NCBI RefSeq assembly: GCF_001953635.1
Contig: NZ_MEJH01000010.1
Span: 62,001 to 126,000 of the forward strand
Direction: 5' to 3'
Length of the DNA: 64,000 bases
DNA from: Alteromonas abrolhosensis
Lineage (GTDB): Bacteria > Pseudomonadota > Gammaproteobacteria > Enterobacterales > Alteromonadaceae
The notes under the pieces are model-generated. The model saw nothing but the letters and a program-made list of their open reading frames with translations. It searched no databases and was not told where the DNA came from. The position numbers and the translations under genes were made by a program. Shown one piece after another: positions 37,988-47,896 of the stretch. Position 1 is the stretch's first letter. Every line of letters begins with the position of its first letter.

Positions 37988-39069
37988 TAGTAACCTCGTT
38001 TTATCCGCTCTGATAAATACCCAACCGAAACGCCAAAGTAAGACGAGCGGTTCCACTTCATCAGTGTGTGAAAATTGTTATACACCAAGTAAATTCGGCC
38101 TTGCTCACCATCTGGCATAATAAGCGATGCACTGATTTCTGCATTGGGGAGTTCATTTCCGTTGTAGCGCTTGACGCCATTCTGCTGCCAAAAGGCCAAC
38201 GGCTTCATGTTAGATTTCGCTAACCCTGAAAAAGGTACTGGTTTGGTTAGTGTTACTTGGCGTCCCCACGTCCCTTGACTATCCCAACCTTCAGATGATA
38301 GGTAGTTGGCGATTGACGCAAAGACGTCTGCCTTGGTTCCCCAAATATCCTTTTTGCCGTCGCCGTCGTAGTCCACTGCGTAATTTAGAAAGGATATAGG
38401 CATGAACTGTGTTTGTCCCATCGCACCGGCCCAAGAGCTTTTAAGCGCCTCTACAGAGATATGCCCTTCATCTAGGATCTGAAGTGCCGCAAAAAAGTTG
38501 TCTTTAAACAGCTTTTCTCGTCGCCCTTCATACGCCAAAGATGCCAGTGCAGACAGCACACTAAAGTTACCCTGAATTTTACCAAAGTTAGACTCGTTAC
38601 CCCACAGCGCAACAATAAAGCGTGCCTGAACCCCGTATTTTTGAGCAATTTCGTCAAGCAGTACTTTGTGTTCGTTGTACTGCTCAACCGCCTGCTTCAC
38701 TTTCCAGTCGGGTACTCGCGTTGCTAGATAGTCATCTAACGTTATTTTTTTCTCTGGCTGGCTTTTGTCAGACTTGACGACCGTGGGCCTGAAAGTAATG
38801 TCAGCAAACGCCAAATCTAACTTAGTCTTATCTATGCCCTTTTCGGCCGCTTCTTTTTTTAGTTGAGCAACGTAGCTTTTGAAGCCCGCCTCGCTAAGCC
38901 CACTGTCATTACTTGGTTGATTTTCGGCATGAGCTGCCAGTGAAAAGCTTAAGGTTATACTCAATAAAACTAGGGCAATATTGCGCGGTTGAGGAAATAA
39001 GCTACGTTTTTTACGCTTAGCTATAAAGGCAATTCGGCTAACTAAGCGGTTTAGAGTCTTTAATAACAT
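37987..39069 (-). CDS. lytic murein transglycosylase, MltB family
   Basis: The 360-residue protein has a long basic N-terminal region and a signal peptide ending near SLAAHAEN, without a lipobox, so it is a periplasmic soluble form rather than the usual lipoprotein. The GH103-type core has the catalytic Glu in WGNESNFGKIQG, SWAGAMGQTQFMPISFLNYAVDYDGDGKKDIWG and ANYLSSEGWDSQGTW. It cleaves peptidoglycan glycan strands to give 1,6-anhydro products. The start is uncertain because no clear ribosome site is present and the n-region is unusually long. The gene is coupled to the FAH gene. Confidence 0.88.
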   Translation of the reverse strand: MLLKTLNRLVSRIAFIAKRKKRSLFPQPRNIALVLLSITLSFSLAAHAENQPSNDSGLSEAGFKSYVAQLKKEAAEKGIDKTKLDLAFADITFRPTVVKSDKSQPEKKITLDDYLATRVPDWKVKQAVEQYNEHKVLLDEIAQKYGVQARFIVALWGNESNFGKIQGNFSVLSALASLAYEGRREKLFKDNFFAALQILDEGHISVEALKSSWAGAMGQTQFMPISFLNYAVDYDGDGKKDIWGTKADVFASIANYLSSEGWDSQGTWGRQVTLTKPVPFSGLAKSNMKPLAFWQQNGVKRYNGNELPNAEISASLIMPDGEQGRIYLVYNNFHTLMKWNRSSYFGVSVGYLSERIKRGY

Positions 39070-39075
39070 GGATAT

Positions 39076-39372
39076 TTAAAACTTCTTATCGGGCGTTTTT
39101 GAAAGCCCTAGAGATTCACGGTGTTGCTCTAGCAAATTATCTTCTTTTGGCGGCATTTGAAGGTAAAAGCCTTTTTCATTAAGTTCATTAATAAGCTTTT
39201 GCTTGTCAACCATGCCAAGTTTCTCTCGCTTTTCTAGGGCGATGATAGTCACTAACTCTGGGCGACCAAACTTCGCCATAAGTGGCTCTGGCACGTCTTC
39301 AAAATGGTCTTTCTTTGGCACGTACAAATACATGCCGTCTTTTTTTCGCGTTTTATAAACTGCGCATAACAT
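39076..39372 (-). CDS. ycgL: YcgL family protein
   Basis: The 98-residue protein matches Ycg[39 protein letters not shown] and GFYLQMPP. Its function is unknown. Six bases separate it from the mltB-like gene on the same strand, suggesting an operon with YcgM- and YcgN-like genes. The ribosome site (AGAG) is weak. Confidence 0.9.
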   Translation of the reverse strand: MLCAVYKTRKKDGMYLYVPKKDHFEDVPEPLMAKFGRPELVTIIALEKREKLGMVDKQKLINELNEKGFYLQMPPKEDNLLEQHRESLGLSKTPDKKF

Positions 39373-39492
39373 AGAATTTTTACTCTTTCTTAATTCGTTT
39401 GTTTAGTTCTTTTGGGGTCACTATGCAGATTTAATTGGCCAGAGAGCATACACCTCTCGCCAATACTGCTCACCCATATTGCTTTTAAAGCA

Positions 39493-40650
39493 CTATTGGG
39501 CCGGAGCGTCGCCAAGTAAACGGGTTACGTGAGAGCGAAACAATGGCTCTCTCCACGTCGACAGTACATCGGGCATTAGTCCCTGCACGCGGGTTTCATC
39601 AACCGAAAACCAGTACCATTTTAACAGTTGATTCAGCTGTTTTTTAGAGGCAATAACGTCACTATTTACAGCATTGTCTTTCGCTATCTGGTCGCTGATA
39701 GCTTTAAGCTCGGCCAGCGTTTTTTTGTACTTGGCGATATCAATTAACCGCAGCACAACCGGAAGTCTGAGCTTTTCTGGCGTTTGCGCGTACTTTGCTC
39801 TTGCCTCTTCAATTAGCGTGATGATGGTGTCGCCGTAGCGGCGTACCGACTGATGATTCACGCCGTTAATACGCGAAAGGCCAGATTTACTATCGATAAG
39901 CCGCTGCGCCGCTTCAAACAAATGCCCTTCTTTAAACACAAAGTTTAGAGCCAGATCTTTTTTGCGCGCGGTATTTAAACGCCATGCCGCTAGTGCCTGT
40001 AATACAGTGAGCTGTTCGCTGTTCAATCGCCAGTTATTCTTAATGCTTAAGTACGCAAAATCTTCAGGCATTTGAGCGCGCTTCTTATCAACTAGCAAAG
40101 CGATCTCTTGGTAAATCCAGTGCACTTTCCCCGCCTCTTGTACTTTACTGGCTAACTGTTGATAGCAAGGCAGTAAATACAGCACATCATTCGCTGCGTA
40201 GCTAAGCTGGGCTTCGCGAAGTGGTCTGGCTAGCCAGTCGGTACGCGACTCCCCTTTGTCTAAACTTATGTCACACAGCAACTCTACAAGCTTTGCATAG
40301 CCAAGAGATGGCCCCATGTCCAAAATACTTCCTGCCAACTGTGTATCAAATACCGGCGTTGGCACAGTGTCAAAGGCGGTAAGAAACGCCTCTATATCCT
40401 CAGAACACGAGTGCAGTACTTTCACTACTTCGGTATTTTCCATGAGATCGATAAACGGCTGCATATTGTCTATGGCGAGCGGGTCAATGAGTACCAGCTG
40501 ATGGCCATCGTAAAGCTGTATTAGGCCTAGATGCGGAGTAAGGGTTTTCGTTCTTACGAATTCGGTGTCTAAGGCTACCGCCTCTTGACGCTGTGCGGCA
40601 GTGCACACTTTTTCGAGTTGTTCAGATGTTGTAATTAATTGATATTGCAT
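39493..40650 (-). CDS. rnd: ribonuclease D
   Basis: The 385-residue protein has the DEDD exonuclease motifs (VALDTEFVRTKT; later Asp residues around YAANDVLYLLPCY) and an HRDC helical tail (NSEQLTVLQALAAWRLNTARKKDLALNFVFKEG). It trims tRNA 3' ends in the cytoplasm. It follows fadD on the minus strand, as in Escherichia coli. A terminator separates the two. Confidence 0.92.
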   Translation of the reverse strand: MQYQLITTSEQLEKVCTAAQRQEAVALDTEFVRTKTLTPHLGLIQLYDGHQLVLIDPLAIDNMQPFIDLMENTEVVKVLHSCSEDIEAFLTAFDTVPTPVFDTQLAGSILDMGPSLGYAKLVELLCDISLDKGESRTDWLARPLREAQLSYAANDVLYLLPCYQQLASKVQEAGKVHWIYQEIALLVDKKRAQMPEDFAYLSIKNNWRLNSEQLTVLQALAAWRLNTARKKDLALNFVFKEGHLFEAAQRLIDSKSGLSRINGVNHQSVRRYGDTIITLIEEARAKYAQTPEKLRLPVVLRLIDIAKYKKTLAELKAISDQIAKDNAVNSDVIASKKQLNQLLKWYWFSVDETRVQGLMPDVLSTWREPLFRSHVTRLLGDAPAQ

Positions 40651-40670
40651 ATTTTTGCACAGTAATAAAA

Positions 40671-40690
40671 AAGCCGGCTTACGCCGGCTT
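40671..40690 (-). terminator. intrinsic terminator of fadD
   Basis: A perfect AAGCCGGC/GCCGGCTT stem with a TTAC loop is followed by T on the minus strand. It lies between the fadD stop and the rnd start, so rnd is probably transcribed largely on its own. Confidence 0.88.
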
Positions 40691-40712
40691 TCACAAAACT
40701 ATTTCAATGAAA

Positions 40713-42365
40713 TTAGTCTCGAAGCTCCCGACGCAGTATTTTACCTACATTGGTTTTTGGTAAGTCGTCTTTGAAAACAACTTGCTTAGGCACTTTGTAA
40801 CCCGTTAAGTGATTACGGCAATGCGCGATAACGTCTTTTTCAGTAAGTGAGTCGCTGTTTCGAACTACAAACAATTTCACCACTTCACCACTGACTTCAT
40901 GAGGAACCCCAACCGCAGCTGCTTCAACAATGTTTTCATGCATTGCAGCCACTTCTTCAATTTCGTTAGGAAACACGTTAAAGCCTGAAACTAGGATCAT
41001 ATCCTTTTTACGGTCAACAATATAGAAGTAACCTTCATCATCTACCGTAGCGATGTCACCTGTGGCTAACCAACCGTCTTTTAGAATTTCTTCTGTTGCT
41101 TCTGGTCGGTTCAAATATCCTTTCATTACCTGAGGGCCTTTCACCCACATTTCACCAGGCTCACCTTTTTCAACAGGATTACCGTCGTCATCAAGAAGCT
41201 TAATGTCTGTAGAAGGAACAGGCATACCGATTGCGCCTTTATAAGCTTCAATCTGTGGTGGGTTAACCGCTACCACAGGCGAACACTCTGTTAGCCCGTA
41301 TCCTTCAAGAAGCACAGTACCGGTTACCTTTTCCCACTTTTCTGCTACAGGACGTTGAACAGCCATACCGCCGCCTAAACCAAACTTAAATTTGCTGAAA
41401 TCAAGTTCGCTGAATCCAGGCGTATTTAACAGGCCATTAAACAAGGTATTTACACCAGGTAAAATGGTGAACGGATATTTGCTAAGTTCGTTTACAAAAG
41501 CCGGCATGTCACGCGGGTTGGTGATAAGCAAGTTACGGCAGCCGTATTTAACGAACATCAAGCAGTTCGCCAGTAGCGCAAAGATATGGTAGAGCGGAAG
41601 CGCGGTAACAACAAAGTCTTCGCCTTCTTCAATCACTGTTTCTAAGATACCTGACACTTGCTCTAAATTCGCTACCATATTGCGATGAGTAAGCATGGCA
41701 CCTTTAGAAACGCCCGTTGTGCCACCTGTGTATTGAAGAAACGCTAAATCGCCGCTATCGATATCTGGGCGTTTATATTCAAAAGATTGCCCTTTTTTAA
41801 CCGCCGACATAAACGATGTCGTTTCAGGTAGATTAAACGAAGGCACCATCTTTTTAACGTACTTCACTACTGCGTTCACGATCCAGCGCTTAGGTGCCGG
41901 AAGCATATCGCCTAAAGCCGTCAAAAAGACTTCTTGCAGGTTAGTATCTGCAATGACTTCTTCTAAAGTACACGCGAAGTTTTCAACGATAACGATGGCT
42001 TTCGCATTAGCATCATTTAGTTGGTGCTTTAACTCACGAGCTGTATAGAGAGGGTTTACGTTAACCACAACCATCCCTGCGCGCAAAATACCAAACATGG
42101 CAACAGGATATTGAAGAAGGTTGGGCATCATAATTGCCACAGCATCACCGCGTTTTAGTCCGCTTGCCTGCAAATAAGCAGCAAATTGAGCTGATAAGGT
42201 ATCTAACTCTTCAAACGTGATTGAATGCCCCATATTTATGAAGGCTTCTTTATTTTTGAACTTCTTTACCGACTGCTCGAAAATGTCTACTACAGATGCG
42301 TAACGATCGGCATCAATTTCTGCGGAAACGCGAGGGTCGTAATGCTTAAGCCAGGTTTTTTCCAC
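40713..42365 (-). CDS. fadD: long-chain-fatty-acid-CoA ligase FadD
   Basis: I choose the GTG at 42365, because the AGGAGG ribosome site is five bases from it but only two from the TTG at 42368, and it yields the FadD-like N terminus [13 protein letters not shown]. The protein of about 550 residues has the AMP-binding P-loop [43 protein letters not shown] and the terminal [12 protein letters not shown] with the catalytic Lys. It activates long-chain fatty acids at the inner membrane. A candidate FadR box lies upstream. The fadD-rnd order is conserved from Escherichia coli. Confidence 0.95.
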   Translation of the reverse strand: MEKTWLKHYDPRVSAEIDADRYASVVDIFEQSVKKFKNKEAFINMGHSITFEELDTLSAQFAAYLQASGLKRGDAVAIMMPNLLQYPVAMFGILRAGMVVVNVNPLYTARELKHQLNDANAKAIVIVENFACTLEEVIADTNLQEVFLTALGDMLPAPKRWIVNAVVKYVKKMVPSFNLPETTSFMSAVKKGQSFEYKRPDIDSGDLAFLQYTGGTTGVSKGAMLTHRNMVANLEQVSGILETVIEEGEDFVVTALPLYHIFALLANCLMFVKYGCRNLLITNPRDMPAFVNELSKYPFTILPGVNTLFNGLLNTPGFSELDFSKFKFGLGGGMAVQRPVAEKWEKVTGTVLLEGYGLTECSPVVAVNPPQIEAYKGAIGMPVPSTDIKLLDDDGNPVEKGEPGEMWVKGPQVMKGYLNRPEATEEILKDGWLATGDIATVDDEGYFYIVDRKKDMILVSGFNVFPNEIEEVAAMHENIVEAAAVGVPHEVSGEVVKLFVVRNSDSLTEKDVIAHCRNHLTGYKVPKQVVFKDDLPKTNVGKILRRELRD

Positions 42366-42427
42366 CAAAACCTCCTCTACTTTATTCTTATACTATTTTA
42401 TAAGCGCATGGGGAGCTGCACTTATAT

Positions 42428-42444
42428 AACTGGTCTGATAACTT
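42428..42444. promoter_or_regulatory. candidate FadR box upstream of fadD
   Basis: AACTGGTCTGATAACTT agrees with about 13 of 16 positions of the FadR palindrome AACTGGTCNGACCAGTT, with the left half perfect. It lies 63-79 bases upstream of the fadD start and 43 bases from the alpha/beta hydrolase stop. This fits the known control of fadD by FadR. Confidence 0.6.
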
Positions 42445-42486
42445 GCGAATATTATAGGATGTGTAAAAAAAAATAAACGGCACAAT

Positions 42487-43326
42487 TTACAATTGCTCAA
42501 CAAAATGACGAATTAATACCCCTACATCGTCAGTATTTTCCATGTGAATATGGTGACCGCCTACTAATTGTTCGTATTGCGCATTTAAAAACCACCCTTT
42601 GCGATTTGGGAAAACGGTGTCTAAGTTTTTAAAACTATTGGATGCGCCGATAAAAAGAACGGGGCATACAATAGCACGCATTAATGATTCCGACTGTTTT
42701 TCTGTTAGTCTGAGCGTTGATTTCGTGCGAAGTTTAGGGTCGCTCGACCAAAAGCAATGTCCACCGGCGTCTTGGGTCAAATTTCTGGATAAAATAGAAC
42801 GCGCGTGTTCTTCGGGAATATCGGATATCTTGCATCTAGCCTTTACGGCTTCGTCTAAATCAACGACACGCAGTTTATTTCGCGACTTCGCGTGACGACT
42901 AATTATAGCGTCACGCATTTGTGCAGTGGTCGTTTCTTCACTTTCAGTGAGCGGTCCACACGCATCAATGCTTATTACAGCAGAGACTTTCTCGGGAAAT
43001 AGCGCAGCGAACAGGCTAGCTAAAATTCCTCCAAGAGAATGACCAAGTAAGATCACTTCCTCCCACTCCTGAGATTCTATTAAGGCATATAAGTCTTGTA
43101 AGTAATCGGCTTGATTGTAATGCGCCCCGTGTGGGCGGTGGCTAGAGCGACCGTGCCCGGCTAGGTCCAGCGCGATGAAGCGATGGGTTTGAAGGTATGG
43201 CGCTAACAGCCGTAAACTTTCTGCGTTATCTAAATAACCATGCAAACCAATTACAACTTTGCCGGCACCTTGATTATCTAACGCGGCTAAATGTAGTGTC
43301 CCAATATTAAATTCTGTCTCGATCAT
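42487..43326 (-). CDS. alpha/beta hydrolase
   Basis: The 279-residue protein has the nucleophile elbow GHSLGG (LLGHSLGGILAS), the oxyanion segment GLHGYLDNAESL and the catalytic His in QLVGGHHIHMEN. There is no signal peptide, so it is cytoplasmic. The substrate is unknown. It is inserted between the slp-like and fadD genes, a position that is empty in Escherichia coli, and could work on fatty-acid derivatives; that is a guess from its position. Ribosome site AAGGG. Confidence 0.85.
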   Translation of the reverse strand: MIETEFNIGTLHLAALDNQGAGKVVIGLHGYLDNAESLRLLAPYLQTHRFIALDLAGHGRSSHRPHGAHYNQADYLQDLYALIESQEWEEVILLGHSLGGILASLFAALFPEKVSAVISIDACGPLTESEETTTAQMRDAIISRHAKSRNKLRVVDLDEAVKARCKISDIPEEHARSILSRNLTQDAGGHCFWSSDPKLRTKSTLRLTEKQSESLMRAIVCPVLFIGASNSFKNLDTVFPNRKGWFLNAQYEQLVGGHHIHMENTDDVGVLIRHFVEQL

Positions 43327-43388
43327 CTTTATCCCTTATGGCAATTTATTGCCGATCGCAGTCCACATTTGTCTCACAAACAAAAAAA

Positions 43389-43408
43389 GGCGGCAATAAC
43401 ATGCCGCC
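43389..43408 (-). terminator. intrinsic terminator of the slp-like gene
   Basis: The stem GGCGGCA/TGCCGCC with a six-base loop is followed by seven T on the minus strand. It separates the slp-like gene from the alpha/beta hydrolase gene. Confidence 0.88.
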
Positions 43409-43424
43409 CTTCTCGTTGATTCTT

Positions 43425-44078
43425 TTATTTCTCTTTATCCAACTTTGCTGGCTGTATAGTGGGTTTCATATTGCTTTTTGTCCCCCCCGACTTAGCGGGA
43501 AGCGTAGCCTTGCTTGGTGCGTTTTTATAACGAATTACGCGCGTGTGATTGAATTGGGGATACATCCAAGGGCCATTGTAACGATAGAAAGGTGAATACC
43601 AGCCTGTGTGATAATTGAAGAAGTAAGTATTTACATCATAAACCTCTTGTTTTCTCCACATATGATAATCATCAGCCGTGATCGTTGGGTAAATATAGGG
43701 TTGCTCACCCACCATGCCTGCGGTTGGCGCAATAATTGTACCTAGAAACGTTGCTGCGCGCCCTTCTTCAAAAACGATTGGGTCTACAAAGCCATCAATT
43801 TGCACCTTGAATCGACCTGAAGTTTCACCATTTGTTGTAGGCTTACCATAGTGATTCAAAGGAAAATGAGCGAGTTCGATCAGCGTTTTGTTAGGCTTGT
43901 TCTCAACCCCGACAATTAAGCCTCCCCAGCGGGCTTTTTGACCTTGAGCATTAGCCCCCGATGTAACCGCTTTAGAATAGCTAACTAATTGCGTACCCTC
44001 AGGCACGTCTATACTGTCTGGGACCATTGTGCAGCCCGCGAATAAAAAGACTGTAAGTAAAACTAAATACCGAGACAT
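43425..44078 (-). CDS. Slp family outer membrane lipoprotein
   Basis: The 217-residue protein starts with a lipoprotein signal (LFLFAGC-type lipobox LFAGC, Cys at 16) and resembles the Slp/YeaY group: RWGGLIVGVENKPNKTLIELAHFPLNHYGKP, GRFKVQIDGFVDP and GTIIAPTAGMVGEQPYIYPTITADDYHMW. Slp proteins are outer-membrane lipoproteins linked to starvation or acid stress. In Escherichia coli the YeaY paralogue lies between tsaB and fadD, the same region as here. The basic Pro/Lys-rich C-terminal tail is unusual. Confidence 0.88.
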   Translation of the reverse strand: MSRYLVLLTVFLFAGCTMVPDSIDVPEGTQLVSYSKAVTSGANAQGQKARWGGLIVGVENKPNKTLIELAHFPLNHYGKPTTNGETSGRFKVQIDGFVDPIVFEEGRAATFLGTIIAPTAGMVGEQPYIYPTITADDYHMWRKQEVYDVNTYFFNYHTGWYSPFYRYNGPWMYPQFNHTRVIRYKNAPSKATLPAKSGGTKSNMKPTIQPAKLDKEK

Positions 44079-44411
44079 CTATGTGCTCCTATAAATCCTA
44101 GAAAAATGCTGCGCGTGAATGCAACTTACCCATACTACGTGGGCTGTTCCAAAACAAACTATGGAACAAGACTACAAATCCATTTCTACTTTCTGTATCT
44201 CTTTCAGCTAAAAAGAAAATCTTCGTACAAGCACCTAAACCTTAGCATTAATACGAGAGGACAACCACTGCCGTTCAAACACTGTGGCGGTTAATTCATC
44301 ACCACATAAATTTTAGAGTATGCTCTGTAGAGTTTTGTTCAAGAAACTGACTAAAATTTAAGAATTTTCGGGTGTCTTTTAGCGAGGAAGATAGTGGGGT
44401 TGAAGGACATT
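44079..44411. other. intergenic region upstream of slp-like gene
   Basis: These 333 bases contain the slp-like promoter and the end of a small hypothetical gene. A 62-residue frame at 44106-44294 has no ribosome site and biased composition and is not accepted. Nothing else is recognised. Confidence 0.45.
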
Positions 44412-44705
44412 CTATGCGTAGATATCAACGCCGAACATTGAGTGTATGGATTCACGCTGCTGCTGTTTTTCAAAACTCGTGTAAGACGCTATGGCATTTT
44501 GAGAATAGGTATTGCCATCCTCCCGGATAAACTTTTGATAAGCTTTGGCGTTATCCGTTCCCTGTTCGTCAGGCGCAACAACAATCGCCCTGGCAGACGA
44601 TTCGCTTTGCCCCTTACTTTGTTGTTCAGGGTCTTTGTTAATTTTAGCTACACGGCCTTGCGAAGGTTCCGAAGACGGTACAGCGAAATTATTATTGATA
44701 ATCAT
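44412..44705 (-). CDS. small hypothetical protein
   Basis: I do not recognise this 97-residue protein. It is hydrophilic, rich in Gln, Ser and Asn (EPSQGRVAKINKDPEQQSKGQSESS), with a more structured-looking C terminus (YTSFEKQQQRESIHSMFGVDIYA). No signal peptide or membrane segment is present. Coding status is supported mainly by its length between stops and by the conserved-looking C terminus. It converges with nothing and sits between slp-like and tsaB genes. Confidence 0.5.
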   Translation of the reverse strand: MIINNNFAVPSSEPSQGRVAKINKDPEQQSKGQSESSARAIVVAPDEQGTDNAKAYQKFIREDGNTYSQNAIASYTSFEKQQQRESIHSMFGVDIYA

Positions 44706-44794
44706 ACACGGTTATTTAAACAAAAATCGTACCAACAAAACCAAAAATCACACCAATATAAATCATGCCGCCGAAATGAAATCACCACCGCAAG

Positions 44795-44818
44795 GCGAGC
44801 TTTAAGGTTAAAGCTCGC
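44795..44818. other. perfect inverted repeat downstream of tsaB
   Basis: GCGAGCTTTAA-GG-TTAAAGCTCGC is an 11-base perfect inverted repeat lying 67 bases past the tsaB stop. There is no T tract on the minus strand, so it may be an mRNA-end hairpin rather than a terminator. Confidence 0.5.
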
Positions 44819-44884
44819 ACTTTTAACTGAGCGTTTACTTTTCTAAATTGTGAAGCGCCCAATAAGTTAAGTTGCGGCAGTTAA

Positions 44885-45601
44885 CTACTCTCTACCTGGT
44901 AGTTTTTTCCAGGTCACTTTATCGCGTAAGTATACGGGTTCCACATTCACCGCGTCAGACACTTCGCCTTTACCAAATGCGTCTGATGCAAGCTTTAGCA
45001 TGTACTGAGCATTCGGAAGCGTTACGTCAGACGATATCTCGCCGCATACCTCTAATTTCCATTGACCAAGCTTCTCATAGGCATTCCAGCCTGTTCCAAC
45101 CGCAATAACAGCCGCATTGCTACTATCTCGAAGCACATTTAACTGTTCAATCGCAGCCTCTGGTGGACACACCTGCTCTTCGATACGAAGTACAACGCCG
45201 GTTGGCGATTGCGAATAAACCGCAAAATAAACTTCATCCATGCGCGCATCAGATGCAACGGCAATTAGAGCGTCTTTGTTCTGCACATTCGACGCAACTT
45301 CAAACGCCATCGCCTCGAGTGTACTTACACCAGCCACTTTCAAGCCAGTTCCCAGAGCTAAACCTTGGATCATACCTGTCGCTATGCGTACACCGGTGAA
45401 GCTACCTGGTCCACGCCCAAATGCAAGTAGCTCTATATCGCCCAGCGTAGCCTGTGCTTCTTTTAACACCTCATCAACCATTGGAAGTAAACGTTGGCTG
45501 TGTTGCTGCGGACATATTTCAAAGCGCGTAATCACCGTATTATCGTACTGCAGCGCAACCGAACAAGCTTCGGTAGCCGTGTCTATAGCTAGAATATTCA
45601 T
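44885..45601 (-). CDS. tsaB: tRNA threonylcarbamoyladenosine biosynthesis protein TsaB
   Basis: The 238-residue ASKHA-fold protein matches TsaB (YeaZ): MNILAIDTATEACSVALQ, the ATP-region-like AFGRGPGSFTGVRIATGMIQGLALG, and DARMDEVYFAVY. TsaB partners TsaD and TsaE in forming t6A37 on ANN-decoding tRNAs in the cytoplasm. It follows yoaA on the minus strand by 76 bases, as in Escherichia coli. Confidence 0.93.
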   Translation of the reverse strand: MNILAIDTATEACSVALQYDNTVITRFEICPQQHSQRLLPMVDEVLKEAQATLGDIELLAFGRGPGSFTGVRIATGMIQGLALGTGLKVAGVSTLEAMAFEVASNVQNKDALIAVASDARMDEVYFAVYSQSPTGVVLRIEEQVCPPEAAIEQLNVLRDSSNAAVIAVGTGWNAYEKLGQWKLEVCGEISSDVTLPNAQYMLKLASDAFGKGEVSDAVNVEPVYLRDKVTWKKLPGRE

Positions 45602-45677
45602 GTTTATCTCTTATTTTGTAACATCTGAATTGTCGCCAGTGGATAAAACCGCTTAAAGCGCAATTCATAAATTTAAC

Positions 45678-47597
45678 TTAGGCTTCATCAATGCCGGCTA
45701 AAAATTTTTCCACTTCGTCTAAGCTTCTAGTTCGTTTCATATCCGGTAAGCTACCGACAAAAGTTTTAGCGTAAGGCTTCGTCACTAAACGATTGTCACA
45801 TATAACCAAAACGCCTTTATCAGATGGGTCTCGGATAAGTCGTCCCGCTCCTTGCTTTAATGTTATAACCGCCTGAGGAATTTGGATAACGCCGAACGGA
45901 TTAGCGCCTCGTTTTTTCACATCTTCCATCCGCGCTTGAAGGAGCGGATCATCAGGAGACGCAAAAGGCAGTTTATCAATCATTACACAGACAAGATCGT
46001 TGCCGCGTACGTCTACGCCTTCCCAAAACGCGCCCGTCCCCATCAAAACCGCTTTCTCATCAGCAAGGTACGCGTCTAACAGCGCTTGTTTTGTGGTGGT
46101 TCCTTGCACTAGTAACGGGTTATCTATCTCATCTTCTAACTTCTGCGCAATTTCCCTGAGCATAGCGTGGCTAGTAAAAAGCAAGAAACATCGGCCGCGA
46201 CTAGCTTTAATGAGCCGTTTAGCGGTTTCTAGCAAGGTTTCCCGCATGGCGTAGCTATTGGGTTCGGGTAAATAACGGGGCACGCATAACATAGCCTGCT
46301 CTGGGTAATTAAACGGGCTATCTAATCCCAATGTTGCTGCATCTTCTAAGCCCATTCGGCGTTGAAAGTGCTCAAAACCACCATTCACCATTAAGGTGGC
46401 AGAGGTAAAGATCCACCCGCGCGGTGGTGATGATACAAAGCGTCTGAATTTAGCCGCAATCGATAAGGGCGTTAAATGCATGATGAGGTGGCGCTGGGTG
46501 GTTTCATACCACAGACTCACGTTTTCTTGCTTATTGTCACTTAGCGCATCTAACTGCTCTCTTGCAGCAACAACACGTTCGTACATGTTATCTAAATCTT
46601 TGTCGCGGCCAATATGAAGTTTGCACACTTCATGCAGGACACCAAGCGCTTCGGCTAGTTTGCCCACCTGCATGCGCACGTCGTCACGGTCTAACGCTTC
46701 TGCCCAGTTACCGCGCTCCGCAGTATCAGGAAATAGCAGACGTAAATCAGAGGCTATCATTCTGCACTTATCAGCAGCCTTATCTAACTGCCCTGCATCT
46801 TTCAAAACAGTTCTGAACAGTAACGCAATATCTTTGGCAATATCGTGAATTTGTCTTGTTGATAGTGACTCACCGAAATAATCACTGGCTATATCAGGAA
46901 TTTGGTGGGCTTCGTCAAAAATAATAGCGTCAGCCTCAGGGATGAGCTCGCCAAACCCTGTATCTTTTAGCGCCATGTCAGCAAAGAAAAGATGATGATT
47001 AACAACTATGATGTCTGCATCCAGCGCTTTTCTGCGCGCTTTAACCAAATAACAGTCTTCGTAATCTGGGCAGTCCCGGCCCAAGCAGTTATCTACCGTA
47101 GATGTCACCAAGGGCAAAACACGTGCATCTTCTGGCAGGGTTTTAAGCTCTCCCATGTCGCCTGTTTTCGTAGTACTTGACCAGCGCTTTACCTCTGAAA
47201 GCTGACCCAACACTTCTTTTTCAACCAGCGTGGAGTTGCCGCCGTGTTGCGCCAGTCGATGAAGACAAAGGTAATTTGCACGACCTTTTAGTAACGCTGT
47301 TTTACGTTTACTGCCTAGCGCCTTCTTTACCAGTGGTAAATCGCGGTGGAATAGCTGCTCCTGTAAGTTTTTAGTTCCCGTAGAGACAATGGCTTTACCA
47401 TCACTTAGCAACGCAGGCGCAAGGTAAGCAAAGGTTTTCCCGGTCCCGGTGCCCGCCTCTACGATCAAACTGCCAGTGGTATCTATTGCGCGCTTAACCG
47501 CCTTTGCCATTTCAGTTTGTGCCTCACGGGGCACAAACCCTTTAATAGCACTTGCAAGAAGGCCATCTGAAGAAAATACATTATTTATTGTGGGCAT
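45678..47597 (-). CDS. yoaA: ATP-dependent DNA helicase YoaA (DinG/XPD-like)
   Basis: The 639-residue protein has the XPD-like features of YoaA: Walker A EAGTGTGKTFAYLAPALL, the iron-sulfur region with Cys in NCLGRDCPDYEDCYL, and the DEAH box IIFDEAHQIPD. Later helicase motifs include FTSATL and QGAGRLIRDPSDKG. YoaA unwinds DNA 5'-3' and aids repair of replication damage. The yoaA-tsaB pair is conserved with Escherichia coli. The ribosome site is weak. Confidence 0.93.
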   Translation of the reverse strand: MPTINNVFSSDGLLASAIKGFVPREAQTEMAKAVKRAIDTTGSLIVEAGTGTGKTFAYLAPALLSDGKAIVSTGTKNLQEQLFHRDLPLVKKALGSKRKTALLKGRANYLCLHRLAQHGGNSTLVEKEVLGQLSEVKRWSSTTKTGDMGELKTLPEDARVLPLVTSTVDNCLGRDCPDYEDCYLVKARRKALDADIIVVNHHLFFADMALKDTGFGELIPEADAIIFDEAHQIPDIASDYFGESLSTRQIHDIAKDIALLFRTVLKDAGQLDKAADKCRMIASDLRLLFPDTAERGNWAEALDRDDVRMQVGKLAEALGVLHEVCKLHIGRDKDLDNMYERVVAAREQLDALSDNKQENVSLWYETTQRHLIMHLTPLSIAAKFRRFVSSPPRGWIFTSATLMVNGGFEHFQRRMGLEDAATLGLDSPFNYPEQAMLCVPRYLPEPNSYAMRETLLETAKRLIKASRGRCFLLFTSHAMLREIAQKLEDEIDNPLLVQGTTTKQALLDAYLADEKAVLMGTGAFWEGVDVRGNDLVCVMIDKLPFASPDDPLLQARMEDVKKRGANPFGVIQIPQAVITLKQGAGRLIRDPSDKGVLVICDNRLVTKPYAKTFVGSLPDMKRTRSLDEVEKFLAGIDEA

Positions 47598-47896
47598 GGT
47601 TTAAGCGCTGTAATTACTTTTCTACTGTAGGCCGCGCATTATGCCAAAAAGCCTGTTGAATGCCCATTAAAGGTTTTCATTTTAACGCCTACTTTTTACA
47701 TGTTTGCCTGCTAAGCTGTTGCTTAGACTATCAAAAAACTGCCGCTATTCTCAGCGTCACACCACAAAACCAAATGTTAAATTTTTGATGAAAAGAATTT
47801 GTCTTCTAGAACAAAAAAATTAGCTTTTTAATCTATAGACTTAAGCGCAATATCCGTCTCGTAAATGTTTACACTCACTTATTTAACGAGGTAATT
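47598..47896. other. intergenic region between yoaA and a small secreted protein gene
   Basis: These 299 bases are divergent and AT-rich. The right-hand gene has an AACGAGG ribosome site. I see no further feature. Confidence 0.4.

Noticed and set aside
44106..44294. A 62-residue frame upstream of slp-like gene
   Set aside because: No ribosome site, biased composition and no recognisable similarity; it lies in a promoter region.
45882..47374. Several plus-strand frames opposite yoaA
   Set aside because: They are shadows of a helicase gene with clear motifs.
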